Source of the DNA: Nitrosomonadaceae bacterium
GTDB lineage: Bacteria; Pseudomonadota; Gammaproteobacteria; Burkholderiales; Usitatibacteraceae
NCBI GenBank assembly: GCA_021300055.1
Contig: JAJTHU010000009.1
Coordinates: forward strand, 1 to 14,118
DNA length: 14,118 bases
Reading direction: 5' to 3'
This document shows, piece by piece, positions 1-6,237 of this stretch. The notes under the pieces were generated by a model. The model did not search any database, was not told the origin of the DNA, and worked only from the letters and a program-made list of their open reading frames with translations. The translations under genes were made by a program, and so were the position numbers. The first letter of the stretch is position 1. Each line of letters begins with the position of its first letter.

Positions 1-171
1 ATTGTGTATACGTATTGCGCCATCTGCAGCTTTCTCGGGTCAATCGCGCGCGCGGATGCGCGGCGCTAACCGCTATTTTGCCAGCCTCCCAACACGCAGA
101 GGCAGCGCTGAAGCAATTGCGTCGGATATATTTGCGCCGTCACACCGCCACTTAACTCTTTCTCGTCGACT

Positions 172-639
172 TTGCCCCCACCCGCACCCCCCTCCAAGCA
201 GCCTGAAGCAAATGCTGCTTCGCCCGCAACGCCAACGCTCAGCGAGCAGATCGCCGCACTCGAGATCGAGTGCAAGTACCGTCAGGTCAAGGTGCGGCAG
301 GCGGCTCGCATGAAGGACGTCGCGCAGTTAATGACCGTCGACACGCGCGGCGAGCTCGCCTCCCGGCAGTCCGAGGTTCGCGGCTTGAAGCAGTTGCAGC
401 TCGCTTGCGAAAATCGCGCGAAGGAACTGATCGGGCATCACCTACTTGAACTGCGCGCGATTCGAGACATGGACCTACTCGTCCAAATGCGCAGCCACTT
501 CCAGCATCGCGAATGGGGATTCCTCAAGGGCCCGTTCCCGCTACTGTTCCGCGAAGCAGACAGCGAGGCTGAGCGCATCGAGCGCAATCTCGCGCGCGCG
601 CTTGAGAGTCAAAACAAGCGCCAGCGCGGCCGACGTTAG
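172..639 (+). CDS. Hypothetical protein, Ala/Glu/Arg-rich, probably helical
   Basis: I do not recognise this 155-residue protein. The N-terminal 20 residues are rich in Pro and Ala (PPPAPPSKQP) and look disordered. From about residue 23 to the end it is dense in Glu, Arg, Leu, Ala and Gln, with heptad-like spacing that suggests a long helical or coiled-coil body, ending in a basic tail (KRQRGRR). No signal peptide or membrane segment is visible. Codons from about 240 on are strongly GC-ending, as in the confident genes here, which is the main reason to call it real. The start is uncertain. TTG at 172 is the only usual initiator upstream of ATG 310, no Shine-Dalgarno precedes it, and the frame is open back to a TGA at 109. 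It stands alone, followed by 267 bases without a confident gene. Confidence 0.55.
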   Translation: MPPPAPPSKQPEANAASPATPTLSEQIAALEIECKYRQVKVRQAARMKDVAQLMTVDTRGELASRQSEVRGLKQLQLACENRAKELIGHHLLELRAIRDMDLLVQMRSHFQHREWGFLKGPFPLLFREADSEAERIERNLARALESQNKRQRGRR

Positions 640-906
640 GTCATCGGCCCTACCGACCTAATCGCATCGTTCATTGATACAAAGATTAACAATCTATGTG
701 GCGTGCGTCGCCGCACGCATTGGCGCAGCGCAGTCTAATGAACTGTCGCTCCACTGCCGATAACTCTCTTGTGCGCGCTACCCAGATGCGGTTAGCACGC
801 CGCGAAACTCGCGACTGAGGCGACGATTTCGATGCCCGGCGGCTCTGCGCATTCTCTCGCTTGTGCAGGGCATTTTTTGAACCGGCCCATGGAACACGAG
901 GCCCAA
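640..906. other. Intergenic stretch rich in inverted repeats
   Basis: No convincing gene is seen here. The stretch holds a run of possible hairpins: AGATT/AATCT at 683-695; a perfect 7-bp stem GCGTGCG/CGCACGC at 701-718 with a TCGC loop; GCGCGCTA/TAGCACGC at 773-800 with one C-A mismatch; CGCGA/TCGCG at 801-813; and the T-tract hairpin listed separately at 832-878. A weak promoter-like TTGATA lies at 674-679 without a good -10 partner. GC-rich sequence gives some such repeats by chance. The density could mark a structured leader, a small RNA or the decayed remains of a gene. Confidence 0.4.
832..878 (+). terminator. Terminator- or attenuator-like hairpin with T6 tract
   Basis: ATGCCC (832-837) can pair with GGGCAT (868-873). 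Inside it, TGCGCA (846-851) pairs with TGTGCA (862-867) using one G-U pair, leaving a 10-base loop and an 8-base bulge on the left arm. A run of six T (873-878) follows at once, overlapping the last stem base. It ends 28 bases before the chosen ATG of the next gene. It could terminate transcription from the 172-639 gene or attenuate the gene at 907. The bulge makes it weaker than the terminator near 10944. Confidence 0.35.
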
Positions 907-1308
907 ATGGAAACCCAATTCAAGTCCGACGCCAATTCAACCGATCCAAACGCTACCGTCCTTGAGGCGCGCTTTCCGCGTGTCGCGAGCGCCATCCAAT
1001 TGCTCTGGGGTAACCCAGAGATGGATACCTACTTTTCGAAGCTAGTGGTTGACGACCGAGGTAATCGCGAGGGCTTTCCGCCAGAAGTCATGTCGGACTT
1101 AATGTTTCTGGCAACGCTGCACCAAGCCGCCTATCGCTTTGGTGCGAAAGCCCTGAGCTCTAAGGCTTGCGCATACGACAACTCGCTGAATTACCGCCAA
1201 GCCGGCGGCCAACGACGCCTCACTCAGCCGTTGGCCAGCAAGAACGCTAGGATCGGCGCAACAGTTTCCTCGGTCTGGAACATCGGGGCGTGGCCCGTCG
1301 CCGCGTAG
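907..1308 (+). CDS. Conserved-looking hypothetical protein
   Basis: A predicted soluble protein of 133 residues with no signal peptide or membrane segment. Its central part reads like a conserved domain: RFPRVASAIQLLWGNPEMD, then a DDRGNREGFPPEV block. It resembles short betaproteobacterial proteins I recall without an assigned function. ATG 907 is preferred because GAGG at 898-901 lies 5 bases upstream. An in-frame ATG at 832 sits inside the T-tract hairpin and would add a less protein-like stretch. The last 28 codons run antisense over the 3' end of the hydrolase gene. That hydrolase C-terminus is convincing, so the tail here (from about 1224) is suspect: an 85-base convergent overlap, or a product extended by a frameshift or a lost stop codon. 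Confidence 0.5.
   Translation: METQFKSDANSTDPNATVLEARFPRVASAIQLLWGNPEMDTYFSKLVVDDRGNREGFPPEVMSDLMFLATLHQAAYRFGAKALSSKACAYDNSLNYRQAGGQRRLTQPLASKNARIGATVSSVWNIGAWPVAA
1207..1236. repeat. Perfect 8-bp inverted repeat at a convergent gene junction
   Basis: GGCCAACG (1207-1214) and CGTTGGCC (1229-1236) are perfect inverted copies around a 14-base loop that contains the hydrolase stop codon (1224-1226). It sits where two convergent reading frames meet, where a two-way transcription stop would be expected. Neither strand carries a T tract after the stem, so it is not a classic intrinsic terminator. Confidence 0.4.
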
Positions 1309-2087
1309 GTGAATCCTTGGACGTTGGGACGCGCACACATCTCCGCAAACGTCTCCGGGAGCAGCAGGTCCGACTGCTCTCCTCGCGTCACGAGCACCGG
1401 ACAGCGTACTGCATCCCAAAACATCGAAAGATCGACGTCGGCAATCGGCGCTTCGCGAAAGCTATCGCCTATCGCCGGATCATAACGAAATTGCCACATG
1501 CCGCTCGGCGTCTTGCGCACCAGTGGAAGGGTCAGTTGATGCCACTGCGCGTCTGTTAGTGGCCCAAACGGGCTGACGAGCTTCACCGCTTGCACTACCT
1601 CGTCGATGGTTCGGAACAACGGACTCACACCAACGTACATCGCGATACGCTCAATAGACGCCTTCGGAATAAGCGGGCCAACATCGTTAAGCACGAGCCT
1701 AGTGATGGGCGTGTTTGGTTCGGCGGCTAGGATCATGCCGATGATGCCCCCCATCGACGTACCCACCCAGTGAACTTGCCGCGCGCCCGAGCGCGCGACG
1801 ACACGAACCATATCCGCCACGTACTGCGGATAGGAGTAGTCGGACTTGCGTTGCAACCAGTCAGACTCACCACGACCAACGACATCGGGACACAAGACGC
1901 GGTAGCGATCTGAGAGCGCCTGCGCCAGAAAGTCAAAGTCACGACCGCAGCGCGTGAGGCCGTGCACGCAGATGAGTACGTCTTCGTTGGCGGGGTCGCC
2001 CCACTCGGTCACATGCGCCCGATGTGCACCACCTTCTTGGCTGATGCTGTGGCACTTTACAAAGTAGCTACGCAACGCCGGCCTCAT
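1224..2087 (-). CDS. Alpha/beta-fold hydrolase
   Basis: A 287-residue alpha/beta hydrolase, probably cytoplasmic, with esterase- or lipase-like chemistry on an unknown small substrate. Visible family marks are the oxyanion HG in VCVHG-like CVHGL (residues 40-44), the PDVVGRGESDW strand and turn (67-77), the nucleophile elbow GTSMGG with Ser111, the acid in RGEQSD (Asp240), and the catalytic His266 in ATGHAP. All three triad residues are therefore present. The open frame extends upstream to 2147, but those residues (MRCCSATRCEPRR) are unlike the family. ATG 2087 gives the usual short lead-in RSYFV before HVTEWGDP. It overlaps the folD end by 20 bases, implying translational coupling in the folate cluster. 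No good Shine-Dalgarno is seen. The substrate cannot be told from sequence. Confidence 0.9.
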   Translation of the reverse strand: MRPALRSYFVKCHSISQEGGAHRAHVTEWGDPANEDVLICVHGLTRCGRDFDFLAQALSDRYRVLCPDVVGRGESDWLQRKSDYSYPQYVADMVRVVARSGARQVHWVGTSMGGIIGMILAAEPNTPITRLVLNDVGPLIPKASIERIAMYVGVSPLFRTIDEVVQAVKLVSPFGPLTDAQWHQLTLPLVRKTPSGMWQFRYDPAIGDSFREAPIADVDLSMFWDAVRCPVLVTRGEQSDLLLPETFAEMCARPNVQGFTYAATGHAPMFQTEETVAPILAFLLANG

Positions 2088-2946
2088 CGATAGAAAGTCC
2101 ACGCACGCGCGCCGCGGCTCGCAACGTGTTGCCGAGCAACATCGCAATCGTCATCGGCCCCACGCCGCCCGGTACGGGCGTGATGGCCGATGCGACTTGC
2201 GACGCCTCCGCAAAGTGGACATCGCCGCAGAGCGTACCATCACCCAGTCGGTTGATGCCGACATCGATGACCACCGCACCAGGCTTGACCCAGTCACCAC
2301 GAACGAAATTTGCTCGCCCAACCGCCGCGACCAAAATATCCGCGCGGCGACAATGCTCCGCCAATCCTTGTGTACGCGAGTGGCAAATCGTCACCGTCGC
2401 ACCCTCCTTGAGCATGAGCATCGCCTGCGGTTTGCCGACAATATTCGACCGACCGATGATGACCGCGTGCTTGCCATCCACACTAATTCCCTCATGACGT
2501 AGCATCTGCATCACCCCATAAGGTGTGCAGGGCGGGAACGGGCTTTCATCGATGACTAAGCGGCCCATATTGGCGTAGTGGAAGCCATCGACATCCTTAT
2601 CCAATGCAATAGATTCGATGACGGCTCGATCATCCAAATGACCGGGCAACGGCAGCTGCACTAGGATGCCGTGCACCTCCGCGTCTGCGTTGAGTTTTTG
2701 CACAAACGCAATCAACTCGGCCTGTGAAATGCTGCTTGGCAAAGCATGTACTTGAGAGCGAATCCCGATGCTTTCACAGGCGCGCGCTTTGTTGCGCACA
2801 TAAACCTGTGAGGCTGGGTCGTCACCCACAATCACCACCGCAAGCCCGGGCACCACACCAGCAGCAGCCAACTTCGCCGTCTGCAATTTGTAGCGCTCGC
2901 GAAAATGCTCGGCGATGCGTTTGCCATCGATCAATGTTGCGCTCAT
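2068..2946 (-). CDS. folD: FolD, methylene-THF dehydrogenase / methenyl-THF cyclohydrolase
   Basis: Bifunctional cytoplasmic enzyme that oxidises 5,10-methylene-THF with NADP and hydrolyses methenyl-THF to 10-formyl-THF, supplying purine and formyl-methionine synthesis. The 292 residues match the usual length. Motifs in order: YVRNK (Tyr49 and catalytic Lys53), the GILVQLPLP block (93-101), DKDVDGF (116-122), the NADP-binding GRSNIVGKP (165-173), and the C-terminal TPVPGGVGPMT (256-266). ATG 2946 is the likely start. It shares one base with the stop of the upstream cyclo-ligase gene (TGATG) and has a GGAG ribosome site 9 bases ahead. A GTG one codon earlier (2949) is also in frame. The end overlaps the hydrolase start. 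Pairing with the cyclo-ligase makes functional sense, because both feed the methenyl-THF pool. Confidence 0.97.
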   Translation of the reverse strand: MSATLIDGKRIAEHFRERYKLQTAKLAAAGVVPGLAVVIVGDDPASQVYVRNKARACESIGIRSQVHALPSSISQAELIAFVQKLNADAEVHGILVQLPLPGHLDDRAVIESIALDKDVDGFHYANMGRLVIDESPFPPCTPYGVMQMLRHEGISVDGKHAVIIGRSNIVGKPQAMLMLKEGATVTICHSRTQGLAEHCRRADILVAAVGRANFVRGDWVKPGAVVIDVGINRLGDGTLCGDVHFAEASQVASAITPVPGGVGPMTIAMLLGNTLRAAARVRGLSIDEAGVA

Positions 2947-3572
2947 CACTCAAATCTCCAGATGCCTTGCGGCGTAATCAGCATGTCGATACGCTCGTCG
3001 CGTTCGCCGTGCGGCACTGCCTCGACGAGCTGGCAGTCCAACGCTAGCCCAATAACCTTCAGCATACCGCCACGCGCGTGAAGCAATCGGTCATAAAAGC
3101 CTTTGCCATAGCCAAGCCTGTTTCCTGCGCGATCAAAAGCCACGCCCGGAACAATGATGCAATCAATATCGCTCAGTACCGGAATCGGTGCGTCAGCCGC
3201 AGGCTCGCGTATCCCCCATGGCCCGCCAATTAGCGAGGCCAAGTCATCAACCCAATGAACCGCTAGGCGTAGCGGAAGACTGCGTTCAATGCGAGGTAGT
3301 GCCAATCGACGTGGTGCCAGCACGCAGGCCTCGAGCAAGCTCGACAGGTCGAGCTCAGAACCAAAGGACGCATAAGCCATGACACATTTCGCTGCTTGCC
3401 ACTCGGGCTGCGCGAACAGTTGAGCGATACATGCTCGCGATTGAGCCAAACGGACTTCTGGCGAAAGCGCGTCGCGTGCTGCCAACACTTGATCACGCAA
3501 TTGCGCCTTCCGAGCGACCAGCGCGCCTGTGGCGTCTGCAGTCATTGGTTTCAATTGAGAGGCCGGATTCAT
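2946..3572 (-). CDS. fau: 5-formyltetrahydrofolate cyclo-ligase
   Basis: Cytoplasmic enzyme (5-FCL, methenyl-THF synthetase) that uses ATP to turn the storage or inhibitory form 5-formyl-THF into 5,10-methenyl-THF. The 208 residues are a normal length for the family. Recognisable are the N-terminal basic helix RKAQLRDQVLAARDAL (21-36) with the substrate-binding Arg/Lys, the loop MAYASFGSELDL (65-76), the signature VPGVAFDRAGNRLGYGKGFY (141-160) with its glycine-rich phosphate loop, and the closing RDERIDMLITPQG (191-203). ATG 3572 is used, although the ribosome site is weak; ATG 3545 is a possible shorter start. The stop overlaps the folD start by one base, so the two are almost certainly translated together. 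Confidence 0.95.
   Translation of the reverse strand: MNPASQLKPMTADATGALVARKAQLRDQVLAARDALSPEVRLAQSRACIAQLFAQPEWQAAKCVMAYASFGSELDLSSLLEACVLAPRRLALPRIERSLPLRLAVHWVDDLASLIGGPWGIREPAADAPIPVLSDIDCIIVPGVAFDRAGNRLGYGKGFYDRLLHARGGMLKVIGLALDCQLVEAVPHGERDERIDMLITPQGIWRFE
2956..2959 (-). promoter_or_regulatory. Ribosome binding site for folD
   Basis: Read on the minus strand, GGAG lies 9 bases before ATG 2946, inside the last codons of the cyclo-ligase gene. It supports ATG 2946, with re-initiation at the TGATG junction. Confidence 0.6.
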
Positions 3573-3583
3573 GAGCCTATTTT

Positions 3584-3604
3584 AGTCGGCTACCCTAACC
3601 GACT
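3584..3604 (-). repeat. Inverted repeat between glycosylase and cyclo-ligase genes
   Basis: AGTCGG (3584-3589) and CCGACT (3599-3604) form a 6-bp stem around a 9-base loop, in the 48-base gap between the glycosylase stop and the cyclo-ligase ATG. On the minus strand the stem is followed by AAAAT, not a T run, so it is not an intrinsic terminator. It could tune expression between the two halves of the cluster or stabilise mRNA. Confidence 0.3.
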
Positions 3605-3620
3605 CGCGACAGCCGGGATT

Positions 3621-4100
3621 TCACCCCTCAAGCTCGCGCGCGAGCTGCTGCCACACCGACACGTCGAAGAAACGTGTAGCCAAGCCTGATGGCGAGCAAA
3701 GCACATAGATGCGGGTTGTGCCAACGCTCTCTTGCCAGCCGTACTGCGGTTGGAAGCCGAGGGACGCGGCAGCAGCATTCTTGCTCGTAAAGGCAACGCA
3801 ACGCGGGCGGTAGCGCTTGAGTTTGCGCTCAAAGGCGGCAATGTCGAAGGCGTCCGGCGGCAGCTCAGCGTCCACGCCGCTATGAACCTTGCACAGATCG
3901 GTTAATCCGATGCCCCATGACAGCAATTGTGGATATTCCTCCGGGACAAGTAGTCGTGGCGTGAGGCCTACGCGATGCAACGTCGGCCAAAAGCGATTCC
4001 CGGGCTTGGCGTAGTAAGCGCGGCGTTGCGCAGAGGCACGCGACGGCGCCGTCCCACAAAGCACCAGCCTAAGGTCGGGCGCAAGCAAATCCGGCACCAA
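3621..4100 (-). CDS. Mug/TDG-like DNA glycosylase, uracil-DNA glycosylase superfamily
   Basis: A 159-residue protein with the fold marks of the mismatch-specific uracil/thymine DNA glycosylases, which remove deaminated bases (for example U or ethenocytosine opposite G). Seen in order: a beta strand ending in CGTAPS (15-20), the YYAKPGNRFWPTL segment (29-41) that lines the base pocket, GIGLTDL (63-69), FTSKNAAA, and a motif-2 wedge SPSGLA (136-141), matching NPSGLS of E. coli Mug. Notably, where Mug has GINPG with catalytic Asn18, this protein has GTAPS, so the Asn position is Ala18. It may therefore belong to a different UDG-superfamily branch, perhaps the deoxyinosine glycosylase type, or have altered activity. 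The start is uncertain: TTG 4100 or GTG 4097, with no clear ribosome site. It lies 66 bases after pabB in the same frame. Confidence 0.85.
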   Translation of the reverse strand: MVPDLLAPDLRLVLCGTAPSRASAQRRAYYAKPGNRFWPTLHRVGLTPRLLVPEEYPQLLSWGIGLTDLCKVHSGVDAELPPDAFDIAAFERKLKRYRPRCVAFTSKNAAAASLGFQPQYGWQESVGTTRIYVLCSPSGLATRFFDVSVWQQLARELEG

Positions 4101-4166
4101 ATAGTCAGTCGCGCTTGGCTTGCGTCGATCTGGGTAGCATCTCTTGCGCCTCGTGCGATGGGCGCG

Positions 4167-6071
4167 CTAAGCGCCGGTGGGGCGAAGCGGTCCTGCAAGC
4201 GGCGTGACCGGCACTTGGCCTCGCAGACCATTGACCCACCACACTCGCGCCGCGCGCCGTACATCGGCACGCGTCAGGATAGCCTCGCAGATTAGCCCCT
4301 CATCGAGAAGTTGAGCCCGCAGCACGCCGGGTAGCAAGCCGCATTCAGCGGCAGGCGTAAGACGCTCTCCGTCGATGTCAAGCACGACGTTCGCGCGCAA
4401 AAACTCGGTGAGCTCGCCGCGCTCGTTCCACAGCAAGGTGTCCCAGACACCGGACGGGGGCGCGTGTTCATCGTAAACCTCGCGTCGGGTCGTCTTATGC
4501 TGAAGGAACTCGTCGGTCGAGACCACCGGGCGCGACGCGATCACAAACTGAGGATTGATGGGCATGGTGTCGAGTGGCATGCTCTCAACATCCACAGCAC
4601 CGTCCGCATCGCTACGCAAACGCACGCGCCATTGACCAAGCGGATTTGCCGCGCGCACCTGCTCTAACGCGGCGAGCGCAGCCTGGCGATCGAACCCAAA
4701 TCGAAAGTGTCTTGCAGAATTCTCGATTCGCGCCAGGTGTCGCTCGATTAACCAATAGGCGCCCTCGTCAAGCAGGATGGTTTCAAACAAAGAGAATGCC
4801 CTTGAGGCTCGCTGCACAAAGCGCGATTTGTAAACCAGCTCTGCCGCCTCACCCGCGACCGTCGAGTCGTAGGTAATGCCGCTGCCCACGCCACAAACTG
4901 CCCTGCCCTCTTCGATCCAAACGCTGCGAATACCCACATTGAACGTGCACGCCCCCCGTGGTGCCACCACGCCAATTGCACCGCAGTAGGCACCGCGGGG
5001 TTGGGTTTCGAGTTCGCAAATCGCTTTCATTGCTTCGACCTTCGGCGCGCCCGTGACAGAGCCGCAGGGGAATAGCGCACGGAACACATCGACCAACGTA
5101 GCCTCAGGGCGCAGCTTGGCGCGGACGGTGGACGTCATCTGCGACACTGAAGACAGCGCGTGCAACGAAAACAAGTGCGGCACCTCAACCGAATGCGGCT
5201 CAGCGACCCGCGAAAGATCGTTGCGCAGCAGATCCACGATCATCAGGTTTTCCGCGCGCTCTTTCCCGGAGTGCGTCAGCGCGTCTGCCAACGCGGTGTC
5301 AGCCTCGGGCGTGTCACCACGTGGCGCCGTTCCCTTCATGGGCTGCGTGGTCACGACACCGTCGCGGATGCTAAAGAAAAGTTCGGGCGACACGGAGAGT
5401 AGTTGCCAGTGCGGCGTCTCAATGTGGACGTGGTAACCGCGCGGTTGCGCCTGTTGCAAGGCGCGAAAGAAATGCTCTGCGTTACCGCTAAACGCGGACG
5501 CAAGGCGAGTGGTGTAATTGACCTGATAGAAACGCCCTTCATGAATATCAGCTCGAATCGATTCGACCGCACGCGCGAACGCTGTCGCATCGGTGTCACT
5601 TGTCCAGCGTGACAGGCGGTAGGACTCGGCAGCGACGGGAGACGTTGCGCGCGGCGCATCCCCTAAGGCAGGCGTCGCAAATTCCGCAAACCATAGCAAG
5701 GGTTGGCCCCCTTGTTGCTGCCCTTCTCTTGTTGATGCGGTAGGCACGGTCGGGGCAAGCGACCTCACTTTCAACGCCGCATCAAATGCGGGCGCCGCCT
5801 CGTGGGCGACAAACCCGACGCACCAATGCCCACGCATCGACGCGTCCACCACCGCATCAAGCGCCGGAATCACAGCATCTAGCCCATAAGCCTCGTGAAT
5901 GGCGATGGGCTCGGCAAACCGCAAGCGCAAACGCTCTTCTTCTGCGAGCGTCGGCAGCAACGGAAAGTCTATTTCGCACCGAATACGCCCCGGCGCACCG
6001 CTCTGCACCGCGCCTTGGCCATCAGGTTGGCCCTGAGTCGCTTCTCTGCCCATGCTCAAGTTTGATTGCAT
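4167..6071 (-). CDS. pabB: Fused aminodeoxychorismate synthase component I and aminodeoxychorismate lyase (PabB-PabC)
   Basis: Makes p-aminobenzoate for folate. The PabB part (about residues 30-420) aminates chorismate to aminodeoxychorismate, and the C-terminal part (about 421-634) is a class IV PLP fold like PabC, which releases pyruvate to give pABA. PabB marks: PMKGT with Lys246 (anthranilate synthases carry PIAGT instead), KERAENLMIVDLLRNDLSRV (270-289), the FPCGSVTGAPK loop (334-344), and GSGITYDS (396-403). PabC marks: SLFET (427-431), HLARIENSARHF (445-456), the predicted PLP Lys526 in QHKTTRR, ELTEF..ANVV (553-563) and GLLPGVLR (578-585). The length of 634 fits a fusion of the E. coli pair. 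ATG 6071 is used; ATG 6053 is an alternative and neither has a clear ribosome site. The glutamine amidotransferase PabA is not in the window. First gene of the minus-strand folate cluster. Confidence 0.95.
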   Translation of the reverse strand: MQSNLSMGREATQGQPDGQGAVQSGAPGRIRCEIDFPLLPTLAEEERLRLRFAEPIAIHEAYGLDAVIPALDAVVDASMRGHWCVGFVAHEAAPAFDAALKVRSLAPTVPTASTREGQQQGGQPLLWFAEFATPALGDAPRATSPVAAESYRLSRWTSDTDATAFARAVESIRADIHEGRFYQVNYTTRLASAFSGNAEHFFRALQQAQPRGYHVHIETPHWQLLSVSPELFFSIRDGVVTTQPMKGTAPRGDTPEADTALADALTHSGKERAENLMIVDLLRNDLSRVAEPHSVEVPHLFSLHALSSVSQMTSTVRAKLRPEATLVDVFRALFPCGSVTGAPKVEAMKAICELETQPRGAYCGAIGVVAPRGACTFNVGIRSVWIEEGRAVCGVGSGITYDSTVAGEAAELVYKSRFVQRASRAFSLFETILLDEGAYWLIERHLARIENSARHFRFGFDRQAALAALEQVRAANPLGQWRVRLRSDADGAVDVESMPLDTMPINPQFVIASRPVVSTDEFLQHKTTRREVYDEHAPPSGVWDTLLWNERGELTEFLRANVVLDIDGERLTPAAECGLLPGVLRAQLLDEGLICEAILTRADVRRAARVWWVNGLRGQVPVTPLAGPLRPTGA

Positions 6072-6100
6072 TGGGTCATTTTAGAGGGCGCCGCTATAAT
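6071..6100 (+). promoter_or_regulatory. Sigma-70 promoter for the 6238-9426 gene set
   Basis: A perfect TATAAT lies at 6095-6100, with a weak TTGGGT -35 at 6071-6076 and an 18-base spacer. Transcription would start near 6107, giving a 5' leader of about 130 bases before ATG 6238. The -35 abuts the pabB start codon, so activity here may interfere with pabB initiation on the other strand. A minus-strand -10-like TAAAAT (complement of 6078-6083) could serve pabB, but it would start the mRNA almost on ATG 6071. Confidence 0.5.
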
Positions 6101-6106
6101 CGGCGC
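6088..6106. repeat. Inverted repeat bracketing the TATAAT box
   Basis: GCGCCG (6088-6093) and CGGCGC (6101-6106) are perfect inverted copies on either side of CTATAAT. A protein binding this 19-bp palindrome would cover the -10 element and block the promoter. Alternatively it is a chance result of GC-rich flanks. Confidence 0.4.
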
Positions 6107-6112
6107 TGACCT

Positions 6113-6133
6113 CTGACAGGAAGATCCTGTCAG
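6113..6133. repeat. Perfect 9-bp inverted repeat in the divergent region
   Basis: CTGACAGGA (6113-6121) and TCCTGTCAG (6125-6133) are exact inverted copies separated only by AGA. The centre lies about 17 bases downstream of the expected start of rightward transcription, and upstream of pabB on the other strand. As DNA it is a typical size for a dimeric repressor operator. As RNA it would be a tight hairpin at the 5' end of the rightward mRNA. There is no T tract, so a terminator is unlikely. Confidence 0.6.
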
Positions 6134-6237
6134 CCACCGTTTTGGCCCCATCTGCATTGCAGTAGTGGTTTGTGCGCATGGCATTCATGCACCACGACTT
6201 GTAACGGGTGTCCTCGGCCGCTCTCGGATCGCGCCCC

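Noticed and set aside
3..155. Open frame from the left edge to a TAA at 153-155, possibly the tail of a gene cut by the window
   Set aside because: About 50 codons with only ordinary third-position bias and no recognisable family sequence. Too little to call.
701..718. GC-rich hairpin GCGTGCG/CGCACGC as an intrinsic terminator for the 172-639 gene
   Set aside because: No T tract follows on either strand. It is kept only as a structural element in the intergenic note.
832..906. Upstream ATG 832 as the start of the 907-1308 protein
   Set aside because: It lies inside the T-tract hairpin, its GAGG is 11 bases away, and the extra residues look non-coding. ATG 907 has GAGG at 5 bases.
2088..2147. 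Extended N-terminus of the hydrolase (20 residues starting at 2147)
   Set aside because: Cys/Arg-rich and unlike the family. It lies wholly inside the folD C-terminal coding region.
5053..5436. Plus-strand open frame of 127 codons within pabB
   Set aside because: Antisense to the conserved chorismate-binding core. Ser/Arg-rich shadow without domain or ribosome site.
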